DNA of 64,000 nt, from NCBI RefSeq assembly GCF_017875465.1, contig NZ_JAGGMQ010000001.1:62001-126000 (forward strand), read 5' to 3'. Positions 17,446 to 27,236 of this stretch are shown in pieces. The stretch is from Winslowiella toletana (GTDB lineage Bacteria > Pseudomonadota > Gammaproteobacteria > Enterobacterales > Enterobacteriaceae). Each line of letters opens with the position of its first letter. The first letter of the stretch is position 1. The position numbers were made by a program, and so were the translations under genes. The notes beneath the pieces were generated by a model. It was not told the origin of the DNA, did not search any database, and saw only the letters and a list, made by a program, of their open reading frames with translations.

Positions 17446-19008
17446 ATGCCATCTGCCAAACCTGCCCTGAAGTTGATTACCGGTAATGCTCCTTACCGCG
17501 AAGATCCGGCCGCTGTGTTCCACCAGCTGTGTGGCGCACGTCCGGCGACCCTGCTGCTTGAATCCGCAGATATCGACAGCAAACGTAACCTGAAGAGCCT
17601 GCTGATCGTCGACAGCGCACTGCGTATTACCGCGCTCGATAAAACCGTCACCATTCAGGCGCTGTCAGAAAATGGCCGGGCGCTGCTGCCGCTACTGGAT
17701 GCCGCTCTGCCGGCCAGCGTCGATAACCAGCTTCGTCCTGACGGTCGCCTGCTGACCTTCGCAGAAATTAATCCGCTGCAGGATGAGGATTCGCGTCTGC
17801 AGTCGCTGTCGGTGTTTGATGCGCTGCGCCTGATCCCGACACTGGTTAGTACCCCGGAAGAAGAGCGCGAAGCGATGCTGCTTGGCGGCCTGTTTGCTTA
17901 CGACCTGGTGGCCGGTTTTGAACAGCTGCCGGCGCTGGATAATCAACAACGCTGCCCTGATTACTGCTTCTATCTGGCCGAAACGCTGCTGGTGATTGAC
18001 CACCAGACACAGACCTCACGTCTGCAGGCCAGCCTGTTTGCCCCTTCAACTGCCGAGTTCCAGCGCCTGCAGGGCCGCATCGAGCAGTTGCATGGTCAGA
18101 TGCTGCAGCCAGCCCCGGCGCTGCCGGTACAGTCAGTGGAAAATATGGTGCTGAGCTGCAACCAGAGCGATGAAGAGTACTGCGCGATAGTACGTCAGAT
18201 GCAGGAAGCGATTCGCGTCGGTGAAATCTTCCAGGTCGTGCCGTCACGCCGCTTCTCACTGCCCTGCCCGTCGCCGCTGGCAGCCTATGACACGCTGAAA
18301 CACAGCAACCCAAGTCCGTATATGTTCTTTATGCAGGACCAGGATTTCGCGCTGTTCGGCGCCTCGCCGGAAAGTTCGCTGAAATATAACGCCAGTGACC
18401 GTCAGATTGAGATCTACCCGATTGCCGGTACCCGTCCGCGTGGTCGTCACGCCGATGGCTCACTGGATCGCGACCTCGACAGCCGCATCGAACTGGAGAT
18501 GCGTACCGACCATAAAGAGCTGGCGGAACATCTGATGCTGGTTGATCTGGCGCGTAATGACCTGGCGCGCATCTGCGAACCCGGCAGCCGCTATGTTGCC
18601 GACCTGACCAAAGTTGATCGCTACTCATTTGTGATGCATCTGGTTTCACGCGTGGTGGGTAAACTGCGCGGCGACCTTGATGTGCTGCACGCCTATCGCG
18701 CCTGTATGAATATGGGCACCCTGAGCGGAGCGCCAAAAGTGCGCGCCATGCAGCTGATTGCCCGCGCCGAGGGCACCCGCCGCGGCAGCTACGGCGGCGC
18801 CGTGGGTTACTTCACCGCCAGCGGTGACCTTGATACCTGTATTGTGATTCGTTCAGCGTACGTGGAAGACGGCGTGGCAACGGTTCAGGCGGGCGCCGGC
18901 GTGGTACTGGATTCAAATCCACAAGCCGAAGCCGATGAAAGCCGCAATAAAGCCCGCGCAGTATTACGCGCGATTGCTACCGCTCATCATTGCACGGAGA
19001 TTTTCTGA
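17446..19008 (+). CDS. trpE: Anthranilate synthase component I
   Basis: 520 residues, the E. coli length. The feedback-inhibition motif LLES (residues 37-40, S40) that binds tryptophan is intact. The chorismate-utilising C-terminal domain is complete: [31 protein letters not shown], the [20 protein letters not shown] stretch and the [15 protein letters not shown] and [10 protein letters not shown] motifs. It converts chorismate with ammonia to anthranilate. The stop overlaps the trpG start (TGATG), so the two subunits are translationally coupled. Confidence 0.98.
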   Translation: MPSAKPALKLITGNAPYREDPAAVFHQLCGARPATLLLESADIDSKRNLKSLLIVDSALRITALDKTVTIQALSENGRALLPLLDAALPASVDNQLRPDGRLLTFAEINPLQDEDSRLQSLSVFDALRLIPTLVSTPEEEREAMLLGGLFAYDLVAGFEQLPALDNQQRCPDYCFYLAETLLVIDHQTQTSRLQASLFAPSTAEFQRLQGRIEQLHGQMLQPAPALPVQSVENMVLSCNQSDEEYCAIVRQMQEAIRVGEIFQVVPSRRFSLPCPSPLAAYDTLKHSNPSPYMFFMQDQDFALFGASPESSLKYNASDRQIEIYPIAGTRPRGRHADGSLDRDLDSRIELEMRTDHKELAEHLMLVDLARNDLARICEPGSRYVADLTKVDRYSFVMHLVSRVVGKLRGDLDVLHAYRACMNMGTLSGAPKVRAMQLIARAEGTRRGSYGGAVGYFTASGDLDTCIVIRSAYVEDGVATVQAGAGVVLDSNPQAEADESRNKARAVLRAIATAHHCTEIF

Positions 19009-19586
19009 TGGCCGATATCCTGCTGCTCGACAATATCGATTCTTTTACTTATAACCTCGTCGACCAGTTACGCGCCTTTGGCCATAACGTGGTGATTTAC
19101 CGTAACAATATGCCTGCAGACACGCTGACTGAACGTCTGCAAGGCATGCAGAATCCGGTGCTGATGCTGTCGCCAGGTCCTGGCGCGCCAGCCGAAGCGG
19201 GCTGTATGCCGGAGCTGTTGCAGCGTCTGCGCGGCAAACTACCGATTATCGGCATCTGCCTGGGTCATCAGGCGATTGTCGAAGCCTATGGCGGTCATGT
19301 GGGTCAGGCTGGTGAGATCCTGCATGGTAAAGCTTCAGCGATTACTCATGACGGTGAAGCGATGTTTACCGGACTGAGCAACCCGTTGCCGGTCGCGCGC
19401 TATCACTCGCTGGTGGGCAGCAACACCCCGGACGAATTAACGATTAACGCCACCTTTAACGGCATGGTAATGGCAGTGCGTCATGACGCCGATCGCGTCT
19501 GCGGCTTCCAGTTCCATCCGGAATCCATTCTTACCTCTCAGGGCGCACATCTGCTTGAGCAGACTCTGGCCTGGGCGCTGGCGTAA
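19008..19586 (+). CDS. trpG: Anthranilate synthase component II (glutamine amidotransferase), stand-alone
   Basis: 192 residues. The class I amidotransferase triad is visible: C84 in GICLGHQAI, and H170 and E172 in FQFHPES, with LSPGPGAP forming the oxyanion strand. The start ATG at 19008 shares its A with the trpE stop. It supplies ammonia from glutamine to TrpE. In E. coli and Salmonella this domain is fused to TrpD; here a TAA at 19584-19586 and a separate ribosome site (AAGGAGAATCAG) for trpD make two genes, the arrangement known from Serratia and other non-coliform enterics. Confidence 0.97.
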   Translation: MADILLLDNIDSFTYNLVDQLRAFGHNVVIYRNNMPADTLTERLQGMQNPVLMLSPGPGAPAEAGCMPELLQRLRGKLPIIGICLGHQAIVEAYGGHVGQAGEILHGKASAITHDGEAMFTGLSNPLPVARYHSLVGSNTPDELTINATFNGMVMAVRHDADRVCGFQFHPESILTSQGAHLLEQTLAWALA

Positions 19587-19601
19587 TCTAAGGAGAATCA
19601 G

Positions 19602-20600
19602 ATGCAAAATATTCTGGAAAAACTATATCAGGCGCACACCCTGAGCCAGGCCGAAAGCCATCAGCTGTTTTCCGCTATTATTACCGGTCAGCTTGAACCC
19701 ACCCAGCTGGCTGCGGCGCTGATTGCGATGAAAGTGCGCGGCGAACGCCCGGAAGAGATTGCTGGCGCCGCCAGTGCGCTGCTGGAAGATGCCAAACCCT
19801 TCCCACGCCCGGATTATGCGTTTGCCGATATTGTCGGCACCGGCGGTGACGGCAGTAACAGCATTAATATCTCCACCACCAGCGCCTTTGTTGCCGCCAG
19901 TTGTGGGCTGAAAGTGGCGAAACATGGTAACCGCAGCGTCTCAAGCAAATCGGGATCCTCCGACTTGCTGGCCGCGTTTGGCATCAGCCTTGATTTGCCC
20001 GCCGCTAAAGCGCGCCAGGCGCTGGACGATCTGAATGTCTGCTTCCTGTTTGCGCCGCAGTATCACACCGGGTTTCGCCATGCGATGCCGGTCCGTCAGC
20101 AGCTGAAAACCCGCACGCTGTTTAATGTGCTGGGGCCATTGATTAACCCGGCGCGTCCACCGCTGGCGGTGATTGGCGTATACAGCGCGGAACTGGTGCT
20201 GCCGATTGCGCAAACCCTGAAGGTGCTGGGCTATCAGCGTGCGGCAGTCGTACATGGTGGCGGTATGGATGAAGTGGCGCTGCACAGCGCTACCCATGTT
20301 GCTGAACTGCGTGACGGTGAAATCACCAGCTATCAGCTGACGCCGGAAGATTTTGGTTTAAGCTTCCATCCGAAAGAGGCGCTGGCAGGCGGCACCCCGG
20401 AAGAAAATCGTGACATTCTGACGCGATTGCTCCAGGGTAATGGCGAGCGCGCCCATGAAGAGGCGGTTGCGGTTAACGTCGCGATGCTATTGAAGGTCTT
20501 CGGACATGAAGATTTACGTGAAAATGCCCAGCGCGCACTGCAGGCCATTCGCAGTGGTCAGGCCTGGGAACGCGTCGTCGCACTGGCAGCAAGAGGATAA
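19602..20600 (+). CDS. trpD: Anthranilate phosphoribosyltransferase
   Basis: 332 residues, typical of unfused TrpD. The PRPP-binding [18 protein letters not shown] motif starts at residue 79, followed by [17 protein letters not shown] and the [12 protein letters not shown] loop. It transfers the phosphoribosyl group to anthranilate. It begins 15 nt after trpG and ends 2 nt before trpC, so it is in the same transcript. In E. coli a weak internal promoter lies within this gene; none was assigned here. Confidence 0.97.
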   Translation: MQNILEKLYQAHTLSQAESHQLFSAIITGQLEPTQLAAALIAMKVRGERPEEIAGAASALLEDAKPFPRPDYAFADIVGTGGDGSNSINISTTSAFVAASCGLKVAKHGNRSVSSKSGSSDLLAAFGISLDLPAAKARQALDDLNVCFLFAPQYHTGFRHAMPVRQQLKTRTLFNVLGPLINPARPPLAVIGVYSAELVLPIAQTLKVLGYQRAAVVHGGGMDEVALHSATHVAELRDGEITSYQLTPEDFGLSFHPKEALAGGTPEENRDILTRLLQGNGERAHEEAVAVNVAMLLKVFGHEDLRENAQRALQAIRSGQAWERVVALAARG

Positions 20601-20602
20601 TC

Positions 20603-21964
20603 ATGCAGGATACCGTACTTAAAAAAATTGTTCAGGACAAAGCTATCTGGCTGGAAGCGCGTAAAGCGCAGCAGCCGCTGGCCAGCTTCCAGAACGACGT
20701 CACTCCGGCCAGCCGCAGCTTTTATCATGCACTGCAGGGAACCCGCACGGTGTTTATCCTTGAGTGTAAAAAAGCCTCGCCGTCAAAGGGGGTGATTCGC
20801 GAAGATTTCGACCCGGCGACCATTGCCGGTGTCTATAAACAGTATGCTTCAGCGGTGTCGGTACTGACCGATGAGAAATATTTCCATGGCAGCTTCGATT
20901 TTCTGCCCGTCGTCAGCGCCGCCATTACGCAGCCGGTACTGTGCAAAGACTTTATTATCGACCCGTATCAGATCTATCTTGCGCGCCACTACCAGGGCGA
21001 TGCCATTTTACTGATGCTTTCGGTGCTGGATGATGAGCAGTACCGTCAGCTGGCCGCCGTCGCCCACAGCCTGAATATGGGTGTACTGACCGAAGTCAGT
21101 AATGAAGAAGAGCTGGAGCGCGCCATTGCGCTGGAAGCAAAAGTGGTCGGCATTAATAACCGCGATCTGCGCGATCTGTCGATTGATCTGAATCGCACCC
21201 GTCAGCTGGCGCCGCGTCTGGCGCCAGGCGTCACGGTGATTAGTGAATCCGGTATCAGCAACTATGCGCAGGTGCGTGAATTAAGCCGTTTCGCCAATGG
21301 CTTCCTGATTGGTTCGGCGCTGATGTCAGAAGATAATCTTGATGCGGCCGTGCGCCGGGTGCTGCTGGGTGAGAATAAAGTCTGTGGTTTAACCCGGCCA
21401 GAAGATGCGCAGGCTGCCAGTAACGCAGGCGCTATCTTTGGCGGATTGATCTTCGCCGCCGGTTCTCCACGCCAGATTGATATTACGCAGGCACGCACCG
21501 TTATCGCGGCAGCGCCATTAAAGTATGTTGGCGTATTCCGCAATACGACTATCAGTGACGTTGTCACTACTGCGCAAGCCCTGTCGCTGCACGCTGTACA
21601 GCTGCATGGCGATGAAGATCAGACATTTGTTGATGCGCTGCGTCAGCAGTTGCCGCCCGGCGTGCAAATCTGGAAAGCGTTCAGCGTTAAAGGGAGCCTG
21701 CCCGCACGCGACTGGCAGAATGTCGACCGCTATCTGCTGGATAATGGCAATGGCGGCAGCGGTCAGCGTTTCGACTGGTCACTGCTGGCCGGTGAGGCAT
21801 TACACAATGTGCTGCTGGCCGGTGGTTTAGGCGCAGATAACTGTGTCGCCGCCGCGCAGCTGGGCTGTGCCGGTCTTGACTTCAACTCTGGCGTCGAGAG
21901 CGCGCCAGGCGTGAAAGACAGTGCGAAAATCGCCGCCGTTTTCCAGACGCTAAAAGCTTACTAA
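20603..21964 (+). CDS. trpC: Bifunctional indole-3-glycerol phosphate synthase / PRA isomerase
   Basis: 453 residues, the same as the E. coli TrpCF fusion. The N-terminal IGPS barrel (about 1-255) has FILECKKASPSKGVIREDF, LCKDFIIDPYQIY and ISESGIS. The C-terminal TrpF barrel (about 256-453) starts NKVCGLTRPEDAQAA, with KYVGVFRN, VQLHGDED and LAGGLGADN. It catalyses two successive steps from phosphoribosylanthranilate to indole-3-glycerol phosphate. A 54-nt gap containing a GC-rich hairpin separates it from trpB. Confidence 0.97.
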   Translation: MQDTVLKKIVQDKAIWLEARKAQQPLASFQNDVTPASRSFYHALQGTRTVFILECKKASPSKGVIREDFDPATIAGVYKQYASAVSVLTDEKYFHGSFDFLPVVSAAITQPVLCKDFIIDPYQIYLARHYQGDAILLMLSVLDDEQYRQLAAVAHSLNMGVLTEVSNEEELERAIALEAKVVGINNRDLRDLSIDLNRTRQLAPRLAPGVTVISESGISNYAQVRELSRFANGFLIGSALMSEDNLDAAVRRVLLGENKVCGLTRPEDAQAASNAGAIFGGLIFAAGSPRQIDITQARTVIAAAPLKYVGVFRNTTISDVVTTAQALSLHAVQLHGDEDQTFVDALRQQLPPGVQIWKAFSVKGSLPARDWQNVDRYLLDNGNGGSGQRFDWSLLAGEALHNVLLAGGLGADNCVAAAQLGCAGLDFNSGVESAPGVKDSAKIAAVFQTLKAY

Positions 21965-22018
21965 TTGTCGGAGCCGGGTAAGCCCGGCGGCCCTCTCAAC
22001 TGAGAAAAGAGACATTAT

Positions 22019-23209
22019 ATGACGTTACTCAACCCCTACTTTGGCGAATTTGGCGGCATGTATGTGCCGCAGATTCTGATGCCAGCGCTGCGCCAGCTGG
22101 AAGAAGCGTTTGTCAGCGCGCAGAGCGACCCGGAATTTCAGGCGCAGTTTACTGATCTGCTGAAAAACTATGCCGGTCGCCCGACAGCCCTGACGCTGTG
22201 CCAGAACCTGACCAAAGGCAGCAAAACCCGTCTGTATCTGAAGCGCGAAGATCTGCTGCACGGCGGCGCGCACAAAACCAATCAGGTATTAGGTCAGGCG
22301 TTGCTGGCTAAGCGCATGGGTAAAACCGAGATTATCGCCGAAACCGGCGCAGGCCAGCATGGCGTCGCGTCAGCACTGGCCAGCGCCCTGCTCGGTCTGA
22401 AGTGCCGTATTTATATGGGCGCCAAAGATATCGAACGTCAGTCACCGAACGTGTTCCGCATGCGTTTAATGGGCGCGGAAGTGATTCCGGTTCACAGCGG
22501 TTCATCAACGCTGAAAGATGCCTGTAACGAAGCGCTGCGTGACTGGTCTGGCAGCTACGAAAACGCCCACTATATGCTGGGTACGGCAGCCGGCCCGCAT
22601 CCGTATCCGACGATTGTGCGTGAATTCCAGCGTATGATCGGTGAAGAGACCAAAGCGCAAATCCTTGAGCGCGAAGGTCGCCTGCCGGATGCGGTAGTCG
22701 CCTGCGTCGGTGGCGGCTCCAATGCCATCGGTATGTTTGCCGATTTTATCGATGATGCTGCGGTTGGCCTGATCGGTGTCGAACCCGCGGGTCACGGGAT
22801 CGAAACCGGTGAACACGGCGCGCCGTTAAAACATGGTCGCGTCGGCATCTACTTCGGGATGAAAGCGCCAATGATGCAGACCGAAGATGGTCAGATTGAA
22901 GAGTCTTACTCGATCTCTGCTGGCCTCGACTTTCCGTCAGTTGGCCCACAGCATGCGTATCTCAACAGCATTGGCCGCGCTGAATACGTGTCGATTACCG
23001 ATGATGAAGCGATGGAAGCGTTTAAAGAGCTATGTCGCGCCGAAGGGATTATACCGGCGCTGGAATCTTCCCATGCCCTCGCTTATGCGCTGAAAATGGT
23101 GCGTGATAATCCGGAAAAAGAGCAGTTGCTGGTGGTGAATCTTTCCGGCCGCGGCGACAAAGATATTTTCACCGTCCATGACATTCTGAAAGCGAAGGGA
23201 GAGATTTGA
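22019..23209 (+). CDS. trpB: Tryptophan synthase beta subunit
   Basis: 396 residues (E. coli 397). The PLP-binding lysine is in [11 protein letters not shown] (K86), and the phosphate-binding GGGSNAIG loop is near residue 230. The indole-tunnel and COMM regions look normal. It condenses indole with serine. Its stop overlaps the trpA start (TGATG), coupling the two subunits. Confidence 0.98.
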   Translation: MTLLNPYFGEFGGMYVPQILMPALRQLEEAFVSAQSDPEFQAQFTDLLKNYAGRPTALTLCQNLTKGSKTRLYLKREDLLHGGAHKTNQVLGQALLAKRMGKTEIIAETGAGQHGVASALASALLGLKCRIYMGAKDIERQSPNVFRMRLMGAEVIPVHSGSSTLKDACNEALRDWSGSYENAHYMLGTAAGPHPYPTIVREFQRMIGEETKAQILEREGRLPDAVVACVGGGSNAIGMFADFIDDAAVGLIGVEPAGHGIETGEHGAPLKHGRVGIYFGMKAPMMQTEDGQIEESYSISAGLDFPSVGPQHAYLNSIGRAEYVSITDDEAMEAFKELCRAEGIIPALESSHALAYALKMVRDNPEKEQLLVVNLSGRGDKDIFTVHDILKAKGEI

Positions 23210-24012
23210 TGGAACGTTATCAGCAGTTATTCACGCGTCTCGACGCCGCCAGAGAAGGCGCGTTTGTGCCTTTTGTCACCCTTGGCGATCCCACGCCAGA
23301 GCTGTCGCTGAAAATTATCGATACCCTGGTGGATGCTGGCGCCGATGCGCTGGAACTGGGCATCCCCTTCTCCGATCCACTGGCCGATGGCCCTACTATT
23401 CAGGGCGCGAATCTGCGGGCTTTTGCCGCGGGTGTCACCCCAGCCCAGTGTTTTGAGCTGCTGGCGACCATTCGCCAGAAATATCCGACCTTGCCGATTG
23501 GCCTGCTGATGTACGCCAACCTGGTCTTTTCCGGCGGCATTGATAACTTTTATGCACGTTGTGCCGCAGTCGGCGTTGATTCGGTGCTGGTTGCCGACGT
23601 GCCGATTGAAGAGTCAGCGCCTTTCCGTCAGGCCGCGCTGCGCCATAATATCGCGCCAATCTTTATCTGCCCGCCAAATGCAAATGACGATCTGCTGCGC
23701 GAAATCGCTTCCCACGGTCGTGGTTATACCTACCTGCTGTCACGTGCCGGTGTTACCGGCGCCGAAAATCGCGCCAGCCTGCCACTGCAGCACCTGGTCG
23801 ACAAACTGCGTGAATACCATGCCGCGCCGCCGCTACAGGGCTTTGGTATCTCTGAACCATCGCAGGTAAAAGAAGCGATTGCGTCTGGCGCTGCCGGTGC
23901 GATTTCCGGCTCCGCGATTGTTAAAATCATCGAGAAACACCAGGCGAATCCGGACGCGATGCTGGCGGAGCTGCATAACTTTGTCAGCAGTCTGAAAGCC
24001 GCCAGTCGTTAA
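23209..24012 (+). CDS. trpA: Tryptophan synthase alpha subunit
   Basis: 267 residues (E. coli 268). The start is ATG 23209, overlapping the trpB stop by one base and giving MERYQQLF as in E. coli. Catalytic E49 and D60 lie in [13 protein letters not shown], and the phosphate-binding [20 protein letters not shown] stretch is intact. It splits indole-3-glycerol phosphate to indole for channeling to TrpB. It is the last gene of the operon, followed by a strong terminator. Confidence 0.98.
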   Translation: MERYQQLFTRLDAAREGAFVPFVTLGDPTPELSLKIIDTLVDAGADALELGIPFSDPLADGPTIQGANLRAFAAGVTPAQCFELLATIRQKYPTLPIGLLMYANLVFSGGIDNFYARCAAVGVDSVLVADVPIEESAPFRQAALRHNIAPIFICPPNANDDLLREIASHGRGYTYLLSRAGVTGAENRASLPLQHLVDKLREYHAAPPLQGFGISEPSQVKEAIASGAAGAISGSAIVKIIEKHQANPDAMLAELHNFVSSLKAASR

Positions 24013-24022
24013 TCTCTGCATA

Positions 24023-24059
24023 AAATGCCTTATTATCTGATAAGGCATTTATTTTTTTA
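24023..24059 (+). terminator. trp operon terminator
   Basis: An 11-bp perfect stem AAATGCCTTAT/ATAAGGCATTT (24023-24033 with 24040-24050), 6-nt loop, then A and seven T. It starts 10 nt after the trpA stop. Confidence 0.92.
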
Positions 24060-24206
24060 TTACCCCGGCTTTAATCTCCGTCTGGTTTATTAAACGGCCC
24101 CCGTTTCAGCGCGAATCCCTTATTACCGTCACGCTTGTGATGAGCAAAAAAACACCTACATTTATTTACATCACCCCCTTAAAGAGATTTTTCCTGAGGT
24201 ATTATC

Positions 24207-26420
24207 ATGATTAGCTCATGGTGTGCGACGATGATGCGCTGGATAAGTGTGGGCGTGCTGTTGTTTATTGCCACTGTTGCCTGGTCCGCAGATAATGCTC
24301 TGTTTTCCGCCCCGCTAAGCAGACTTGATCCTGATAGTTATCGCTTTCTTGAGCAACCCTCGACGCAGGCGATTACCATCATGCGCGCCAGAGCGGCCAT
24401 CCTGGCGGACGATACCCAGGATATTGCGCTGGAAGTTAAACCGGATGAAATATTAATTGCGCATAAAACGGCTTTCACACTGGATAGCGATGGCCTCGCC
24501 ATCTGGCAGGGGGCAATTAAGGCTTCGGTTAATCCCTCCCCCGATGACGTACTGATAAACCAGGTTATTCTGGTCAGAGACGGTGACAATATTACCGGCG
24601 CCATCCATTACAACGGAGAGCTGTATCAGATATTTCCGCTGGGCGAAGGTAACCACGCGATTATCCAGACAGACAGTGACCGTTTGCCCTGGACTGACAA
24701 TGATACCGTTGAAGCCGCCGCCAGCAGCACGCTTCCCCCGCCCACCACATCATCCGATCAGGGAGAATTAATCAAGATCCGGGTCATGGTCGCTACCACC
24801 AATCAGGCTCGCGCCAGAGTGAATGATATGCCGGCGCTGGTAGCGCTGGCGATTAGCGATGCAAATCAGGGCTATAAAAATAGCGATATTCATATTGAGC
24901 TGGAAAACGCCGGTATTCTCAATGTTAATTACGATGAGGAGGGGTTAAACCGCGATATGCTGGCGCAAGTACGTAATCCGCAGGATGCGAAGCTGGGCGC
25001 CATTGTCCATGCTTTTCGTGAGCAACATCTTGCTGATGTGGTGGTGCTACTCAGCAATGATTTTAAATCCAGTTGTGGTATCGCTTACGTCCACGCCAAT
25101 AAACAGTCGGCGTTTGGCGTTGTGGCATGGAGTTGTATTAGCGATCATATTTTCGCTCATGAAATAGGCCATAATCTGAGCGCCACTCATAATCCGGAAA
25201 ATGGCAATAACGCCCTGTTTGCTTACGGACACGGTTACCGGCAAACCGCACAGACGCCGCGATGGCGTACGATTATGTCCTATCCCTGCACTCCTGCGTG
25301 CCCGCTTATCAATCTCTGGTCCAATCCTAATAAGCAGCACCTCAATTTGATTGCCGGCAGCACCACGACTAATGACAACGCCAGGCTGCTTAACGAACGT
25401 CGACAAGCGGTGGCTAATTTTTATCCACCACTCACGAACTGGACCCAGGTGGGTGAATTGCTGTCTCAGGCTGAACTACCGCCACGGCAATTTTTTGCGG
25501 TTCAGCTCAAAGATACGTCAGGCAATCAGGTTCTGTCAGCGTTCGATTTCCCTGCCAGCAAAACCGGTCAGTGGGAATGGCCAACGCGCCTCGCCGAGGA
25601 TATTAACCGCCATTTTCCGGCGAATGTGGTGCGCGCCGGTGAAATGAACAGCAATGGTGATATCCAGATCGTCAACGGGTCTGGCTACAGAAATAAGTTG
25701 TGGCTATATAATACCCTGGCCAGTAAACAGTATTTGCAGTTAACACGTCATACGCATGCGTTGATAAATGGTGAAAACTGGTACAACATCGGTCAGCTTT
25801 TCGGGGAAAACCCGGCGATACCCGGCACCATAAAACAGGCGGTGCTGCGCAATATCCTTAGCGGAGAGGAGCTGGCACGGGTTTCATTGCCCATTACCCC
25901 GCAGAATTACGATAAATACAGCTGGCCGTCACAGCTGGCGCAGGCGATCAATACCGCCACACCAGGCAAAATGCAAGCCGGTGAAATGCGTAGCGACGGC
26001 ACTGTGCATCTTGTCCCTTCCAGTTCTTACCGCAATTTTATCTGGGTTCCACTGGCGCAGCGGCTGCAACTGGCCTTCAGTGTAGAGACCATCACCCCCG
26101 AGCCAGAGCCGGAACCGGTTATCCCCGTTCCGCAGCCTGAGCCTGTGGTGCCACCACCTGAACCAGAAGTTCCGCCACCACCAGAACCCGTGACGCCACC
26201 TGAGCCCGTGACGCCACCACCAGCGCAATATGAATATCGCTATCCCGATCAGATAGACAAATATGTTGAAGGAACGCGGGTGCTCGGCAGTGACAACCAT
26301 ATTTATCGCTGTAAGCCCTTCCCCTTCAGTGGCTGGTGCCGGATCTATTCGCCATCGGCTAACCACTACCAGCCGGGAGTGGGCTCTAACTGGCAGGATG
26401 CCTGGACGCGGGTTGACTGA
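24207..26420 (+). CDS. Secreted zinc metalloprotease with repeat domains and C-terminal chitin-binding-like domain
   Basis: 737 residues. A signal peptide (about 1-27, cleavage after VAWSA) precedes a propeptide-like region. The metzincin signature HEIGHNLSATH gives zinc ligands H318, H322 and H328 with E319, and a Met-turn (TIMSYPC) lies at M357, so this is a reprolysin/M12-like protease. Residues about 415-525 and 527-627 form two related repeats, both with WP..LA..IN, an AGEM.S.G core and YRN.xW. A proline/glutamate linker (about 632-674) leads to a 63-residue domain (YVEGTRVLGSDNHIYRCKPF, then FSGWC and PGVGSNWQDAW) like the CBM5/12-type chitin-binding module of Vibrio GbpA. The gene stands alone between trpA and a BON gene, where E. 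coli has yciGFE. Secretion, probably by type II, is inferred. Confidence 0.8.
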   Translation: MISSWCATMMRWISVGVLLFIATVAWSADNALFSAPLSRLDPDSYRFLEQPSTQAITIMRARAAILADDTQDIALEVKPDEILIAHKTAFTLDSDGLAIWQGAIKASVNPSPDDVLINQVILVRDGDNITGAIHYNGELYQIFPLGEGNHAIIQTDSDRLPWTDNDTVEAAASSTLPPPTTSSDQGELIKIRVMVATTNQARARVNDMPALVALAISDANQGYKNSDIHIELENAGILNVNYDEEGLNRDMLAQVRNPQDAKLGAIVHAFREQHLADVVVLLSNDFKSSCGIAYVHANKQSAFGVVAWSCISDHIFAHEIGHNLSATHNPENGNNALFAYGHGYRQTAQTPRWRTIMSYPCTPACPLINLWSNPNKQHLNLIAGSTTTNDNARLLNERRQAVANFYPPLTNWTQVGELLSQAELPPRQFFAVQLKDTSGNQVLSAFDFPASKTGQWEWPTRLAEDINRHFPANVVRAGEMNSNGDIQIVNGSGYRNKLWLYNTLASKQYLQLTRHTHALINGENWYNIGQLFGENPAIPGTIKQAVLRNILSGEELARVSLPITPQNYDKYSWPSQLAQAINTATPGKMQAGEMRSDGTVHLVPSSSYRNFIWVPLAQRLQLAFSVETITPEPEPEPVIPVPQPEPVVPPPEPEVPPPPEPVTPPEPVTPPPAQYEYRYPDQIDKYVEGTRVLGSDNHIYRCKPFPFSGWCRIYSPSANHYQPGVGSNWQDAWTRVD

Positions 26421-26579
26421 CAGGCAGGATCGACAGTGCGTTATTATGCTATAAGGCACTCTTTCCTTTCTCTTTTTTACGCTTTGACATTGGTAAATCT
26501 GACAATTATGACCCACAATCATTAAGGCTTCCGTTATTGGTAACGGAAATATCCATTGATGGTGACAGGGAGATAAACA

Positions 26580-26894
26580 ATGAAGTTATTTAAAGTCGTC
26601 AGCGGTGCGATTATCGCTGCGGTGATTGCGTTAGCAGTAAGCGCCTGTGCGCCAACATCCACCAAAGAAGGAACCGGCGGCTATCTTGATGATACTGTTG
26701 TCACAACCAAGGTGAAAGCTGAGTTACTTGGTGATAAGTCGCTGAAATCGACTGAGATCAATGTCGAAACCTTTAAAGGCCGTGTGCAGCTAAGCGGCTT
26801 TGTCTCTTCACCGCAGGCAGCCAATCGTGCCGTGCAGGTGGCCCGCAGCGTGCCGGGCGTCAAATCTGTGGTTAATAATATGCAGATTAAGTAG
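26580..26894 (+). CDS. BON-domain lipoprotein
   Basis: 104 residues. The N-terminal lipoprotein signal ends in LAVSAC with the lipidated cysteine at residue 23. A single BON domain follows (about 37-104): DDTVVTTKVKAELLGDKSL, the VETFKGRVQLSGFV strand-turn-strand and AARSVPGVKSVVN-like ending. The BON fold binds phospholipid surfaces in OsmY and DolP-type periplasmic proteins. Mono-BON lipoproteins of this kind are common in enterobacteria; I do not assign a symbol. It has its own ribosome site (GGGAG) and terminator. Confidence 0.9.
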   Translation: MKLFKVVSGAIIAAVIALAVSACAPTSTKEGTGGYLDDTVVTTKVKAELLGDKSLKSTEINVETFKGRVQLSGFVSSPQAANRAVQVARSVPGVKSVVNNMQIK

Positions 26895-26916
26895 CACTCA
26901 AACTGAGATATCTGTG

Positions 26917-26946
26917 ATGGCCGGGCAATGCCCGGCCATTTTTTTG
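26917..26946 (+). terminator. Terminator of the BON lipoprotein gene
   Basis: A 9-bp stem TGGCCGGGC/GCCCGGCCA (26918-26926 with 26930-26938) with a 3-nt loop, followed by seven or more T. Typical rho-independent terminator. Confidence 0.93.
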
Positions 26947-27032
26947 CTGCATATTAACTCTGCACAGTAAGCGTATTATAAAACCCGGATTACAGGTATG
27001 ACACCCATCAGAAGATGTTGCCTGGGAGAGGT

Positions 27033-27197
27033 GTGATTGATCTGACGAAATATGAAACGGAAGCCATTAAATTCAATTTCACCATGCCCGGCAGCCTGAT
27101 TACGGCAACAGACCGTTATACTGCGCAGTACGGGCATTATAAAAATCGCTCCGCGTTTCTTTCCACGCCCGCCCGCCATGAGCTGGTGCGCGGCTAA
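27033..27197 (+). CDS. Small ribbon-helix-helix-like protein, possible orphan HicB-type antitoxin end
   Basis: 54 residues from GTG 27033 (GGGAGAGG just upstream); an in-frame ATG at 27015 would add six residues. The pattern IKFNFTMPGSLITATDRY followed by HYKNRSAFLSTPARHELV resembles the C-terminal ribbon-helix-helix of some HicB-family antitoxins (beta strand, then a helix with RSAFL and a final xARHEL). No HicA-like toxin or HicB N-terminal domain is nearby, so it is either an independent small DNA-binding protein or a leftover. A hairpin terminator follows at once. Assignment is by pattern only. Confidence 0.45.
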   Translation: MIDLTKYETEAIKFNFTMPGSLITATDRYTAQYGHYKNRSAFLSTPARHELVRG

Positions 27198-27204
27198 CCA
27201 GCAG

Positions 27205-27227
27205 GGCCACCGTTAACAGCGGTGGCC
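27205..27227. terminator. Hairpin between the small RHH gene and ompW
   Basis: An 8-bp perfect stem GGCCACCG/CGGTGGCC with a 7-nt loop, followed on the plus strand by only three T. It lies between two convergent genes and probably ends both. Confidence 0.65.
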
Positions 27228-27236
27228 TTTGTGCCA

